From Paraplanobispora siamensis (GTDB lineage Bacteria > Actinomycetota > Actinomycetes > Streptosporangiales > Streptosporangiaceae): a DNA stretch of 64,000 bases. Position 1 is the first letter of the stretch. The number at the start of each line of letters is the position of its first letter. Below the pieces are notes generated by a model. The model saw only the letters and a program-made list of their open reading frames with translations. It searched no databases and was not told where the DNA came from. Position numbers and translations under genes: made by a program. The stretch is from assembly GCF_016863175.1 (NCBI RefSeq), contig NZ_BOOJ01000025.1:61226-125225 (forward strand). The letters run 5' to 3'. Shown piece by piece: positions 1-7,268 of the stretch.

Positions 1-252
1 TGGCACTCCATCCGTCCCGGGCGTCGAAACAGGGGGCGAGACTCAATGAGCCAGGACGCGCGACCCGCGGCGGACAGGCGGGGGACGACGGCGGCGGACA
101 TGTCCCGGGGCCGGGCGGTGGGCCCGGACTACTCGGGGCCGGGTGTCGAGGCCGAGCTCGACGGGACCGGGCAGCCGGACGGGCAGGGCCACTCCGGCGG
201 GGACGGGCAGCCGAGCGGGCAGGGACACTCCGGCGGGGACGACTACGACACC

Positions 253-657
253 ATGTACACCGCGCGCGCATCGTCCAGGAGGGACGGGGGCGGACGGGTC
301 ATCACGGAGGACGGGCTGCTGGACCTGAAGGTCAGGGCCCCGCGGCAGCTGGGCGGGACCGGCGAGGGCACGAACCCGGAACAGCTCCTCGCCGCGGCGT
401 ACGCGACCTGCTTCCACAACTCCCTGGAGCTGGTGGCGGAACGTGGAGGGGTGAGCACCGCCGACGCCAGGGTCGACGCGGCCGTACGGCTGCGCAAGCG
501 CGGAAAGAGCGACGACTACACCATCGGCGTGGAGCTGGTCGTGCACCTTCCCGGGGCGGATCCCGAGACGGCCGGGCGGCTGGCCGAGCAGGCGCACCGG
601 CACTGCCCCTACTCCAAGGCGCTGACCGGCGCGGAGGTCGGGGTGCGCGTCGCCTGA
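253..657 (+). CDS. Ohr/OsmC-family organic hydroperoxide resistance protein
   Basis: Thiol peroxidase of the Ohr/OsmC fold, which reduces organic hydroperoxides with a reactive cysteine pair. The first cysteine sits in ATCFHNSL and the second in HCPYSKAL near the C-terminus, both as expected for Ohr. The early segment GGRVITEDGLLDLKVRAP and the GTNPEQLLAAAYA stretch are typical. I start at the ATG giving MYTARASS, which yields 134 residues, close to the family's usual 135-145. The frame stays open back to an ATG at 46; that extra 69 residues is Gly/Asp/Gln-rich and contains two copies of a GQGHSGGD unit, unlike any Ohr N-terminus, so it may be untranslated or a lineage-specific tail. No OhrR-type regulator is adjacent in the visible sequence. 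Family assignment is firm; the start is not. Confidence 0.85.
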   Translation: MYTARASSRRDGGGRVITEDGLLDLKVRAPRQLGGTGEGTNPEQLLAAAYATCFHNSLELVAERGGVSTADARVDAAVRLRKRGKSDDYTIGVELVVHLPGADPETAGRLAEQAHRHCPYSKALTGAEVGVRVA

Positions 658-663
658 GGCGCC

Positions 664-687
664 GGCGGGGTCCCCGGTGACCCCGCC
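664..687 (+). terminator. Hairpin terminator after the Ohr gene
   Basis: Perfect 9-bp inverted repeat (GGCGGGGTC with GACCCCGCC) around a 6-base loop, just after the stop codon. No T-run, as is common in actinomycetes. Confidence 0.5.
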
Positions 688-819
688 GCGGCCTCAACTT
701 CACGCCGGCGCGCGGGCGGTTCGCCGGATTTTTACCTGCCGCCAGGGTTTTTTCGGCCTCTCCGGTAGGTCTGTTGTTATCGACCGGATCGGGAGGGCAG
801 CGGAGGAAAGCGGATTTAT

Positions 820-2436
820 GTGCGAAGCTTTCCGGAAGATACCCGCCGATCGGGAATGGCTAGGGAGATGGACGTGCCCGAACTTGTCGTCGGACCGATG
901 CTGCGGTATGTGGACGACAAGAGCGCCTCCGTCTGGGTGGAGACCAGTGAACCGTGCGAGGTGACGGTCGAGGCCGGGCGGTCGCGGGCCGGTGGGCGGA
1001 CCTTCACCGTCCACGGCCACCACTACGCGATCGTCGACGTGACCGACGGCGGGACCTACGAGGTCCGCCTGGACGGGGAGGTCGTCTGGCCGCTCCCGGA
1101 CCACCCGCCCAGCCGCATCCGCCTGCTCGGCTCGGACGGCCCCAGGAAGGTGATGTTCGGGTCCTGCCGCACCAGCGTGCCGCACGACGTGATCCACACG
1201 ATCTCGCACGGCGTGGACGTGCTGCGCTCGTACGGCTGCCGCATGATGGAGGCCCCCGAGGAGGAGTGGCCCGACATGCTGCTCCTGCTCGGCGACCAGG
1301 TCTACGCCGACGAGCCCTCCAAGGAGATGCTGGAGTTCATCAAGAACCGCAGGGACACCGAGCCGAAGACCGAGATCGCCGACTTCGAGGAGTACGCGGA
1401 GCTGTACCGGGTGGCCTGGACCGACCCGGAGATCCGCTGGCTGCTGTCGACCGTTCCCACGGCGATGATCTTCGATGACCACGACCTGCGCGACGACTGG
1501 AACACCTCCCACGACTGGCGTCAGCAGATGGCCAAGGTCGAGTGGTGGCCGCGCCGGGTGATCGCGGGGCTCGGGGCCTACTGGGTCTACCAGCACCTGG
1601 GCAACCTGTCGCCCGCCGAGCGCGACGCCGACGGCCTGCTCGGCAAGCTGTGCGCCTCGGAGGCCGACGGGGCCGAGATCCTCGACGCCTTCGCCGAGCA
1701 CGCCGACGCCGTCCCCGCCGAGAGCCGCTGGAGCTACGCCCGCGACCTGGGCTCCACCCGCCTGATCATGGTCGACTCGCGCTGCGCCCGGCAGCTCACC
1801 CCCGGCGACCGGCGCATGCTCGACCCGGTGGAGTGGGAGTGGCTCATCGATCAGCTGAACCGGGGCGGCGCCGAGCGCTTCCTGGTCGGCACCTCGGTGC
1901 CCTTCCTGCTGCCCGCCGGCATCCACCACGTCCAGAACTGGAACGAGGCCCTGGCCCAGGGGGCCTGGGGCAGGAGGGTCGCCCGCTGGTCGGAGTGGCT
2001 GCGCCAGACCTTCGACCTGGAGCACTGGTCGGCCTTCCGCCGTTCCTTCGACGACCTGGCCAGGCTGCTGACCCGGACGGAGAGACCGGTGATCATCCTG
2101 TCCGGCGACATCCACTACTCGTACGCGGCCAAGGCCAGGAAGTACCCGATCCACCAACTGGTCTGCTCGCCCATCCGCAACCCGCTGAGCCGTACCCTGC
2201 GCCTGGCCAACATCGTGGCCCAGTTCGGCATCGCCACCCTGATCGGCGGCCTGCTCTCCCGCCTGGCCAGGATCCCCCGCCCCCCGATCAAGTGGCGGAT
2301 CACCGACGGCCCCTGGTTCTCCAACGCCATCGCGACCCTGTCCCTGGGCTCCCCGGGCGAGCAGATCTCCGTCCGCTGGGAGACCGCCAGCACCACCGAG
2401 GTCATGGAGGTCGCCGAAGTGGAGCTCTCTGCCTGA
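820..2436 (+). CDS. PhoD-like alkaline phosphatase / metallophosphatase
   Basis: Member of the PhoD-like phosphatase family, metal-dependent phosphomono/diesterases. Metal-ligand motifs are visible in order: GDQVYADE (about residue 158), FDDHDLRDDW (about 218-227) and SGDIHYSY (about 428). The N-terminus, VVGPMLRYVDDKSASVWVE, resembles the short beta-sandwich domain that precedes the catalytic domain in this family. No signal peptide is evident, so this looks cytoplasmic, unlike the Tat-exported B. subtilis PhoD. The GTG at 820 follows a GGAGGAAAG ribosome site at 802-810; ATG codons at 856 and 868 are alternatives and the conserved region begins only after 868. The stop codon directly abuts the remains of an ATPase gene. 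Confidence 0.85.
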   Translation: MRSFPEDTRRSGMAREMDVPELVVGPMLRYVDDKSASVWVETSEPCEVTVEAGRSRAGGRTFTVHGHHYAIVDVTDGGTYEVRLDGEVVWPLPDHPPSRIRLLGSDGPRKVMFGSCRTSVPHDVIHTISHGVDVLRSYGCRMMEAPEEEWPDMLLLLGDQVYADEPSKEMLEFIKNRRDTEPKTEIADFEEYAELYRVAWTDPEIRWLLSTVPTAMIFDDHDLRDDWNTSHDWRQQMAKVEWWPRRVIAGLGAYWVYQHLGNLSPAERDADGLLGKLCASEADGAEILDAFAEHADAVPAESRWSYARDLGSTRLIMVDSRCARQLTPGDRRMLDPVEWEWLIDQLNRGGAERFLVGTSVPFLLPAGIHHVQNWNEALAQGAWGRRVARWSEWLRQTFDLEHWSAFRRSFDDLARLLTRTERPVIILSGDIHYSYAAKARKYPIHQLVCSPIRNPLSRTLRLANIVAQFGIATLIGGLLSRLARIPRPPIKWRITDGPWFSNAIATLSLGSPGEQISVRWETASTTEVMEVAEVELSA

Positions 2437-3530
2437 CGGGAACGCGAGCTCGCCCTTCTCCGGAGCCGTCTGGACGGGGTGCGCGAGGGCACGGGCGGAA
2501 GCCGCCCCGGACGCTGCCTGATCATGCGAGACCGGTACTTCGAGCGGAAACCGGTCCTGCTGATCCTCATCGGCTCGGACCTGTCGGTCATGGAGGCGCT
2601 CACCGGATGCGGCAGGCCGTTCCACCGGCGCGGACGGGAGATGAAGCTCGGCCCGCTCACGCCCGGGGAGGTCGGCCGGATGCTGGGCCTTCCCCCCGCG
2701 GAGACGTTCGACGCCTGGCTGGTGACCGGTGGCCTCCCGCTGATCTGCGCGGAACGGGGGAGCGGAGCGGGGCTGTGGGACTTCCTGGAAAGCGCCCTGG
2801 CCGATCCCACCTCACCGCTGCTGGTCTCCGCGGAACGCTCGCTCGCCGCCGAGTTCCCCAAGCAGGTGATCGCCAAGGACGTCCTGGGCGCGATCGGGTC
2901 CGGCGAGCGGACCTTCGCCACATCTCCAGGGCGTCGGGAGGGCTCTCCGCCGCGACGACGACCCGCTCGCTGGATCTGCTCGTCACCAAGAGGGTCGTGG
3001 CCGCCGAACTCCCGCTGAGCACCCGGCCCTCGAAGGACAGGCGGTACCTGATCGCCGACCCCCACCTGCGGTTCTGGACGCGGTTTCTGGGGCCCGCGCT
3101 GCCGTTGCTGGAACGCGGGCGCTCCGACGTGGTGCTCCGCCGCATCCGCGGAGGCTGGACGTCCTGGCGGGGGCGGGCGGTGGAGCCGGTGGTCCGCGAG
3201 GCGCTGGCGCGGCTGCTGCCCGACGACCGCTTCCCCGACGTCGTGGAGGTCGGTTCGTTCTGGACCCGGACGAGCGACGTGGAGATCGACCTCGTCGCCG
3301 CCGACCGGGAGCCGATCGCCAGACGCCTGTTCTTCGCCGGGTCCGTCAAGCGGCTGGAGGACCGCCCGTTCGACGACCACGATCTCATCGAACTGGCCCG
3401 GGCGCAGGCGGCCCTGCCGGGCGGGGGCGACCTGCCGATGATCGCCGTGTCGAGGGCCGGGTTCACCACGGGCGGCCTGGCGGCGGCCTACGGGCCGGAT
3501 GACCTCATCCGTGCATGGGAGGCCCGCTGA
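2437..3530 (+). pseudogene. Decayed AAA-type ATPase (archaeal ATPase/DUF234-like)
   Basis: Remnant of the ATPase family that combines a P-loop domain with a C-terminal DUF234-type nuclease-like domain. Three lesions can be read. First, similarity begins at RERELALLRSRLDGV right after the upstream stop, with no start codon. Second, the segment that should carry the Walker A loop is absent: CLIMR runs straight into DRYFERKPVLLILIGSD, which in the family lies near the Walker B/sensor region. Third, near 2919-2922 the reading frame changes: up to GSGERTF it is one frame, then HISRASGGLSAATTTRSLDLL continues in another, consistent with loss of one base. The C-terminal part (RYLIADPHLRFWTRFLG, WRGRAVEPVVREAL, VEIDLVAAD) is well preserved to the stop at 3530. 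Family assignment is from remembered motifs. Confidence 0.7.
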
Positions 3531-3532
3531 TC

Positions 3533-3570
3533 CCGGTACGGCCCGCGCCTCGTGGTGCGAGCCGTACCGG
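3533..3570. terminator. Convergent hairpin between ATPase remnant and rocD
   Basis: Ten-bp perfect inverted repeat (CCGGTACGGC with GCCGTACCGG) and an 18-base loop. A third copy of the GCCGTACCGG arm lies about 45 bases further right, so alternative pairings exist. It lies between two converging genes. Confidence 0.45.
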
Positions 3571-3629
3571 AGGGCACGGGGCGTGAGCCGCACCGGGGGA
3601 GACCGCGGTGCGGGCCGTACCGGGGGAGG

Positions 3630-4841
3630 TCAGCCGTCGAGGTCGTCGATGGCGCCGGCCAGCTGGTCGACGGCCCAGAGCAGGTCCTCCTCGGAGATGA
3701 CGATCGGCGGGGCGAGGCGGATCGTGGAGCCGTGGGTGTCCTTGGCCAGGACGCCGCGGCGCATCAGGGCCTCGGAGATCTGGCGGCCGGTGCCCAGGGA
3801 CGGGTCGATGTCCACGCCCGCCCACAGGCCGCGCCCGCGCACCGCCACCACGCCCCGGCCGACCATGCCGCTCAGCCGCTCGTGCAGGACGGCGCCGAGC
3901 CGCTTGGCGCGGGCCTGGTACTCCCCGGTGTTGAGGATGTCGATGACCGCGCAGGCCACCGCGCAGGCGAGCGGGTTGCCGCCGAAGGTGGAGCCGTGCT
4001 GGCCCGGCCTGATCACGCCGAGCACGTCCTGGTCCGCGGCGACGGCCGAGACCGGCACGACCCCGCCGCCCAGCGCCTTGCCCAGCACGTAGATGTCGGG
4101 GACGACGCCCTCGTGGTCGCAGGCGAAGGTGTCGCCGGTACGGCCGAGGCCCGACTGGATCTCGTCGGCGATCATCAGGACGTTGTGCTCGGTGCAGATC
4201 TCGCGGAGCTGGCGCAGGTAGCCGTCCGGCGGGACCAGCACGCCGGCCTCGCCCTGGATGGGCTCGACCAGCACCGCGACCGTGTCGGCGTCGATGGCGT
4301 CGCGGACCGCGTCCGCCGAGCCGTACTTCACGATCTTGAAGCCCGGCGTGTAGGGGCCGAAGCCGTCGTGGGCGTCGGGGTCGGTGGAGAAGCTGACGAT
4401 CGTGGTGGTGCGGCCGTGGAAGTTGTCCTCCATGACGATGATGTTCGCCCGGTCGCGGGCGACGCCCTTGACCTCGTAGCCCCACTTGCGGGCCACCTTG
4501 ATCGCGGTCTCCACGGCCTCGGCGCCGGTGTTCATCGGAAGGATCATGTCCTTGCCGGTCAGGTCGCCCAGCCCGGCGGCGAAGGCGGCGAACTGGTCGT
4601 GGAAGAAGGCGCGGCTGGTCAGGGTGAGCCTGCCGAGCTGCTCCCGGGCCGCCTCGATGATCTTCGTGTTGCCGTGGCCGAAGTTGAGCGAGGAGTAGCC
4701 GGACAGGCAGTCCAGGTACCGTCTGCCCTCGACGTCGGTGACCCAGGCGCCCTCCGCCTCGCGGATCACGACGGGGAGGGGGTGGTAGTTGTGCGCGCTG
4801 CGGCGCTCGATGAGCTCGATGAGCTCGGTCGTATCGGTCAT
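3630..4841 (-). CDS. rocD: Ornithine aminotransferase
   Basis: PLP-dependent ornithine delta-aminotransferase, converting ornithine and 2-oxoglutarate into glutamate semialdehyde and glutamate. The 403 residues match the family. Visible hallmarks are the N-terminal SAHNYHPLPVV, the NTGAEAVETAIK cofactor-phosphate region, FHGRT, the Asp of IADEIQSGLGRTG (about D226) that contacts the pyridine nitrogen, and the Schiff-base lysine in YVLGKALGGG (about K255). It is the last gene of an lrp-ddaH-rocD set on the minus strand, 100 bases after ddaH. This context indicates breakdown of arginine-derived compounds through ornithine rather than ornithine biosynthesis. Other class III aminotransferases look similar, but the ensemble of motifs fits RocD best. 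Confidence 0.93.
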   Translation of the reverse strand: MTDTTELIELIERRSAHNYHPLPVVIREAEGAWVTDVEGRRYLDCLSGYSSLNFGHGNTKIIEAAREQLGRLTLTSRAFFHDQFAAFAAGLGDLTGKDMILPMNTGAEAVETAIKVARKWGYEVKGVARDRANIIVMEDNFHGRTTTIVSFSTDPDAHDGFGPYTPGFKIVKYGSADAVRDAIDADTVAVLVEPIQGEAGVLVPPDGYLRQLREICTEHNVLMIADEIQSGLGRTGDTFACDHEGVVPDIYVLGKALGGGVVPVSAVAADQDVLGVIRPGQHGSTFGGNPLACAVACAVIDILNTGEYQARAKRLGAVLHERLSGMVGRGVVAVRGRGLWAGVDIDPSLGTGRQISEALMRRGVLAKDTHGSTIRLAPPIVISEEDLLWAVDQLAGAIDDLDG

Positions 4842-4941
4842 CCGGACATCACCGCTTCTCTGGTCGGAAAATCTGCGCTCGGGAAGTCTGCGATCGGGAG
4901 ATCCATCGGCGGAAAACCCGCCGCCTGCCTGTATCCCCAGG

Positions 4942-5736
4942 TCATCCCCGTATCTCCAGCGTGCAGCACTTGGGGCCGCCGCCCGCCTTGCGCAGCTCGG
5001 ACATCTCGACCGGGACGACCTCGAAGCCGCGCCGCTTGAGCTCCAGCTGCAGCCCGGCCGCCTCGGCGCTGATCACCACGTTGGAGCCGTCGCTGACCGC
5101 GTTGAGCCCCAGCACGGCCGCGTCCTCCTCCTCGGCGAGGACCGCGTCGGGGAACAGGTGGCGCAGCACCTCCCGACTGCCGGGGGAGAAGGCCCCGGGG
5201 TAGTAGGCCACGTTCCGCCCGTCCAGCGGGAAGAGGGCGGTGTCCAGGTGGTAGAAGCGCGGGTCCACCAGGCGCAACGTCACCACCGGGCGGCCGAGGA
5301 ACTCCTGGGCCTCGCCGTGCGCGGCGACCTCGGTGCGGAAACCGGTCCCGGCCAGCACGAGGTGGTCCAGGGTGAGGAAGTCGCCCTCGCCCTCGTTGAC
5401 GAAGACCGGCTCGTGCACCCGGTCGTAGCCGTTGTCGGTGAACCACTTCAGATAGGCGGGGCCCTCGGCCGCCCGCTGGGGGTGGGCGAAGCGCGCGCCG
5501 AACACCCGGCCGTCGACCACCAGCGCGCCGTTGGCGGCGAAGACCATGTCGGGAAGGCCCCGCACCGGGTCGATCAGGCTCACCCGGTGGCCCAGCTCCT
5601 CGTAGGCGCTCTTGAGACCCTCCCACTGCCGGATCGCCACCTCGCGGTCGGCGCCGGCCTCGGGATGCATCCACGGATTGATCGCGTATTCCACCGCGAA
5701 GTACTCGGGCCGACACATGAGGTAGTGCCTCGTCAT
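4942..5736 (-). CDS. ddaH: Dimethylarginine dimethylaminohydrolase-type amidinotransferase-fold enzyme
   Basis: Member of the guanidino-group-modifying superfamily, closest to dimethylargininase (DDAH), which hydrolyses N-methylated arginines to citrulline and methylamines. Visible marks are NPWMHPEAGADREVA near the start, PDMVFAANGALV (substrate-binding Asp), NEGEGDF, the catalytic-His segment DPRFYHLDTALFPL, and the C-terminal nucleophile region GGGPKCCTLEIRG. The ATG giving MTRHYLMCRPEYF is preceded by GGGGG at a suitable distance; an upstream start would add 13 residues. It lies between an Lrp-type regulator and rocD on the same strand. Both arginine deiminase-like and DDAH activities are possible in bacteria; the exact substrate cannot be fixed from sequence. 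Confidence 0.82.
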   Translation of the reverse strand: MTRHYLMCRPEYFAVEYAINPWMHPEAGADREVAIRQWEGLKSAYEELGHRVSLIDPVRGLPDMVFAANGALVVDGRVFGARFAHPQRAAEGPAYLKWFTDNGYDRVHEPVFVNEGEGDFLTLDHLVLAGTGFRTEVAAHGEAQEFLGRPVVTLRLVDPRFYHLDTALFPLDGRNVAYYPGAFSPGSREVLRHLFPDAVLAEEEDAAVLGLNAVSDGSNVVISAEAAGLQLELKRRGFEVVPVEMSELRKAGGGPKCCTLEIRG

Positions 5737-5817
5737 CAACAACCCCCGCAAAGGATGTCGTGGTGGGAACGGCATCAGCCTAGGAAGCGGGGTTCACGCA
5801 GGCCAAGGGGGTGATCG

Positions 5818-5831
5818 TGCGCGTAAGCGCA
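5818..5831. promoter_or_regulatory. Small inverted repeat between lrp and ddaH
   Basis: Perfect palindrome TGCGC-GTAA-GCGCA in the 110-base gap upstream of ddaH. It could be an Lrp-type operator for ddaH-rocD. A second repeat (GCGTCCT with AGGACGC, 5840-5861) spans the end of the lrp gene and may be a weak terminator. Function is inferred. Confidence 0.3.
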
Positions 5832-5846
5832 GGTTCTTTGCGTCCT

Positions 5847-6335
5847 TCAGGCGGAGGACGCAGATTCGTTGCGGGCGAGCGCGGGAGGAGCGTCGATCAG
5901 CCGTGAGAGCACCACGGAGCTCTTGGTCCGCACCACGAACGGCTCCGCCGCCAGGCGTTCGATCACCCGCTCCACGTGGCGCACGTCCGTCGCCCGGATG
6001 TGCAGGAGCGCGTCGGCCTCACCGGTGATCGTGCACGCCGAGACCACCTCGGGGTGCCGGGCGATGGCGACCCCGATCTCCGCCGGAGAGGTCTTGCCCG
6101 CGCAGAACAGCTCCACGTACGCCTCGGTGGTCCAGCCGAGCGCCGCGGGCTGCACCCGCGCGGTGAAGCCGGTGATCGCGCCGGTCTCGCGCAGCCGGTC
6201 CACCCTGCGTTTCACCGCCGAGGCCGACAGCCCCACCCGTTGCCCGATCTCGGCATAGGTGGCCCGGGCGTCCTCGATGAGCGCGCCGATGATGTCACGG
6301 TCCAGCCGGTCCAACTCCACGCTGCTTTGTAACAC
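5847..6335 (-). CDS. Lrp/AsnC-family transcriptional regulator
   Basis: Winged helix-turn-helix regulator with a RAM ligand-binding domain. The N-terminal DNA-binding part reads LDRLDRDIIGALIEDARATY followed by EIGQRVGLSASAVKRRVDRL, the classical AsnC HTH. The rest (TTEAYVELFCAGKTS, TGEADALLHIRATDV) is the alpha-beta RAM domain that binds amino acids. About 160 residues is the usual size. I use the GTG at 6335; a second GTG five codons in also fits. It lies immediately upstream of ddaH-rocD on the same strand, so a local regulator responding to arginine or ornithine is the simplest reading. The C-terminal RLIDAPPALARNESASSA is an unconserved tail. Confidence 0.9.
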   Translation of the reverse strand: MLQSSVELDRLDRDIIGALIEDARATYAEIGQRVGLSASAVKRRVDRLRETGAITGFTARVQPAALGWTTEAYVELFCAGKTSPAEIGVAIARHPEVVSACTITGEADALLHIRATDVRHVERVIERLAAEPFVVRTKSSVVLSRLIDAPPALARNESASSA

Positions 6336-6430
6336 AGTCCGTGAGATCGGCGCGTGGAGTTGTCACGCCGCGCCACCGCTCACGCGCAGGAGCCGCTCGC
6401 AGGCAAGGGCGGCCTGAACACGGGGCCGCC

Positions 6431-6484
6431 CATGCGAGAAGGGTCGCTCATGCGAGAAGGGTCGCTCATGCGAGAAGGGCCGCG
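6431..6484. repeat. Three tandem 18-base repeats
   Basis: Unit CATGCGAGAAGGGTCGCT occurs at 6431 and 6449 exactly, and at 6467 with changes at its end where it merges into the hairpin at 6474. It lies between lrp and the membrane-protein gene. Repeats add no obvious ORF; origin by slippage or duplication. Confidence 0.8.
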
Positions 6485-6505
6485 GTCGGCGGACCGCGGC
6501 CCTTC
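6474..6505 (-). terminator. Strong hairpin terminator of the CDP-alcohol/membrane gene pair
   Basis: Perfect 14-bp stem (GAAGGGCCGCGGTC with GACCGCGGCCCTTC) and a four-base loop, 38 bases past the stop of the membrane-protein gene on the minus strand and before lrp. Very stable. Confidence 0.75.
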
Positions 6506-6542
6506 GGGTGCGTCACATGCGTCGTACGGCGGGAGCCGGAGA

Positions 6543-7268
6543 TCAGGTCGGTTCGGCCTCGCCGGTCGCCTGCTCCAGGGCCTCCTCGGGGGAGGCCTCC
6601 AGGTCGGCCTCGGCCTCGGCGGTGGCGCGGGCCGTCGCCGACTGCTTGTCCAGGCGGACCCAGCTCGTCACGCTCTCGACGGCGAACATCACGCCGAGGT
6701 AGAGCGTGAGCGCGGCCAGCACCCAGGTCAGCACGCCCAGCGCGGCGCCCGCGCCGATGAGCAGCAGCCGCAGCTCCCAGCCCAGACCGGCCCGGAACAC
6801 CCAGTCGGGCGGCCAGATGCTCTGACGGGTCCGGTAGACCGTGTCGTAGGTGTGGTAGCCGATCACGTAGATCAGCACGAACGCCAGCCACTTGGGCGCG
6901 CCGGCGGCCAGCGTCACCAGGACGATGATGAGGAACTCGGTGCCCCGGATCAGCGGCGGCACCAGCCAGTCGAGCCTGCCGAGGTGGTCGCGGGGCGCGG
7001 TGGGCAGCACCAGCGCCACCATGACCAGCGACGGGACGATCAGGACCGGGCCGTCCTCGAGCATCCCGGCCACCGCCATCGCGATGACCGCCAGCAGGGC
7101 GGCGAGCGCGGCCGGCACCGGGGGCAGGCCCCGGCCCATCCTGCGCCCGACCGTGGTGACCAGGGGACCGTCGTCGCGGTAGGCGAGCAGGCGCGCGGTC
7201 TGCACGCGCAGCCGCTCCTCGTAGGGGTCCGGAGCGGGCGTGGCCTGCGGCTGAGGCTGGGTGATCAT
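6543..7268 (-). CDS. Polytopic membrane protein coupled to a CDP-alcohol phosphotransferase
   Basis: Integral membrane protein of 241 residues. The first 50 are soluble and polar (PYEERLRVQTARLLAYRDDGPLVTTVGRRMG). Five or six hydrophobic segments follow, among them AALAALLAVIAMAVAGML, VLIVPSLVMVALVLP, LIIVLVTLAAGAPKWLAFVL and LLLIGAGAALGVLTWVLAAL; the tail is acidic (ATAEAEADLEASPEEALEQA). It resembles a domain of unknown function (I believe DUF5941) that in other actinomycetes is found with CDP-alcohol phosphatidyltransferases; the DUF number is from memory. Its ATG overlaps the stop of that upstream gene as ATGA, so the two are translationally coupled and probably act together at the membrane. 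No catalytic motif recognised. Confidence 0.7.
   Translation of the reverse strand: MITQPQPQATPAPDPYEERLRVQTARLLAYRDDGPLVTTVGRRMGRGLPPVPAALAALLAVIAMAVAGMLEDGPVLIVPSLVMVALVLPTAPRDHLGRLDWLVPPLIRGTEFLIIVLVTLAAGAPKWLAFVLIYVIGYHTYDTVYRTRQSIWPPDWVFRAGLGWELRLLLIGAGAALGVLTWVLAALTLYLGVMFAVESVTSWVRLDKQSATARATAEAEADLEASPEEALEQATGEAEPT

Noticed and set aside
46..252. 69-residue N-terminal extension of the Ohr gene as a real domain
   Set aside because: Gly/Asp-rich repeat with no family counterpart. Kept only as a possible alternative start.
700..2625. 641-codon open frame antisense to the PhoD-type gene
   Set aside because: Product is low-complexity Gly/Val/Asp-rich; it mirrors the codon bias of the real gene on the other strand.
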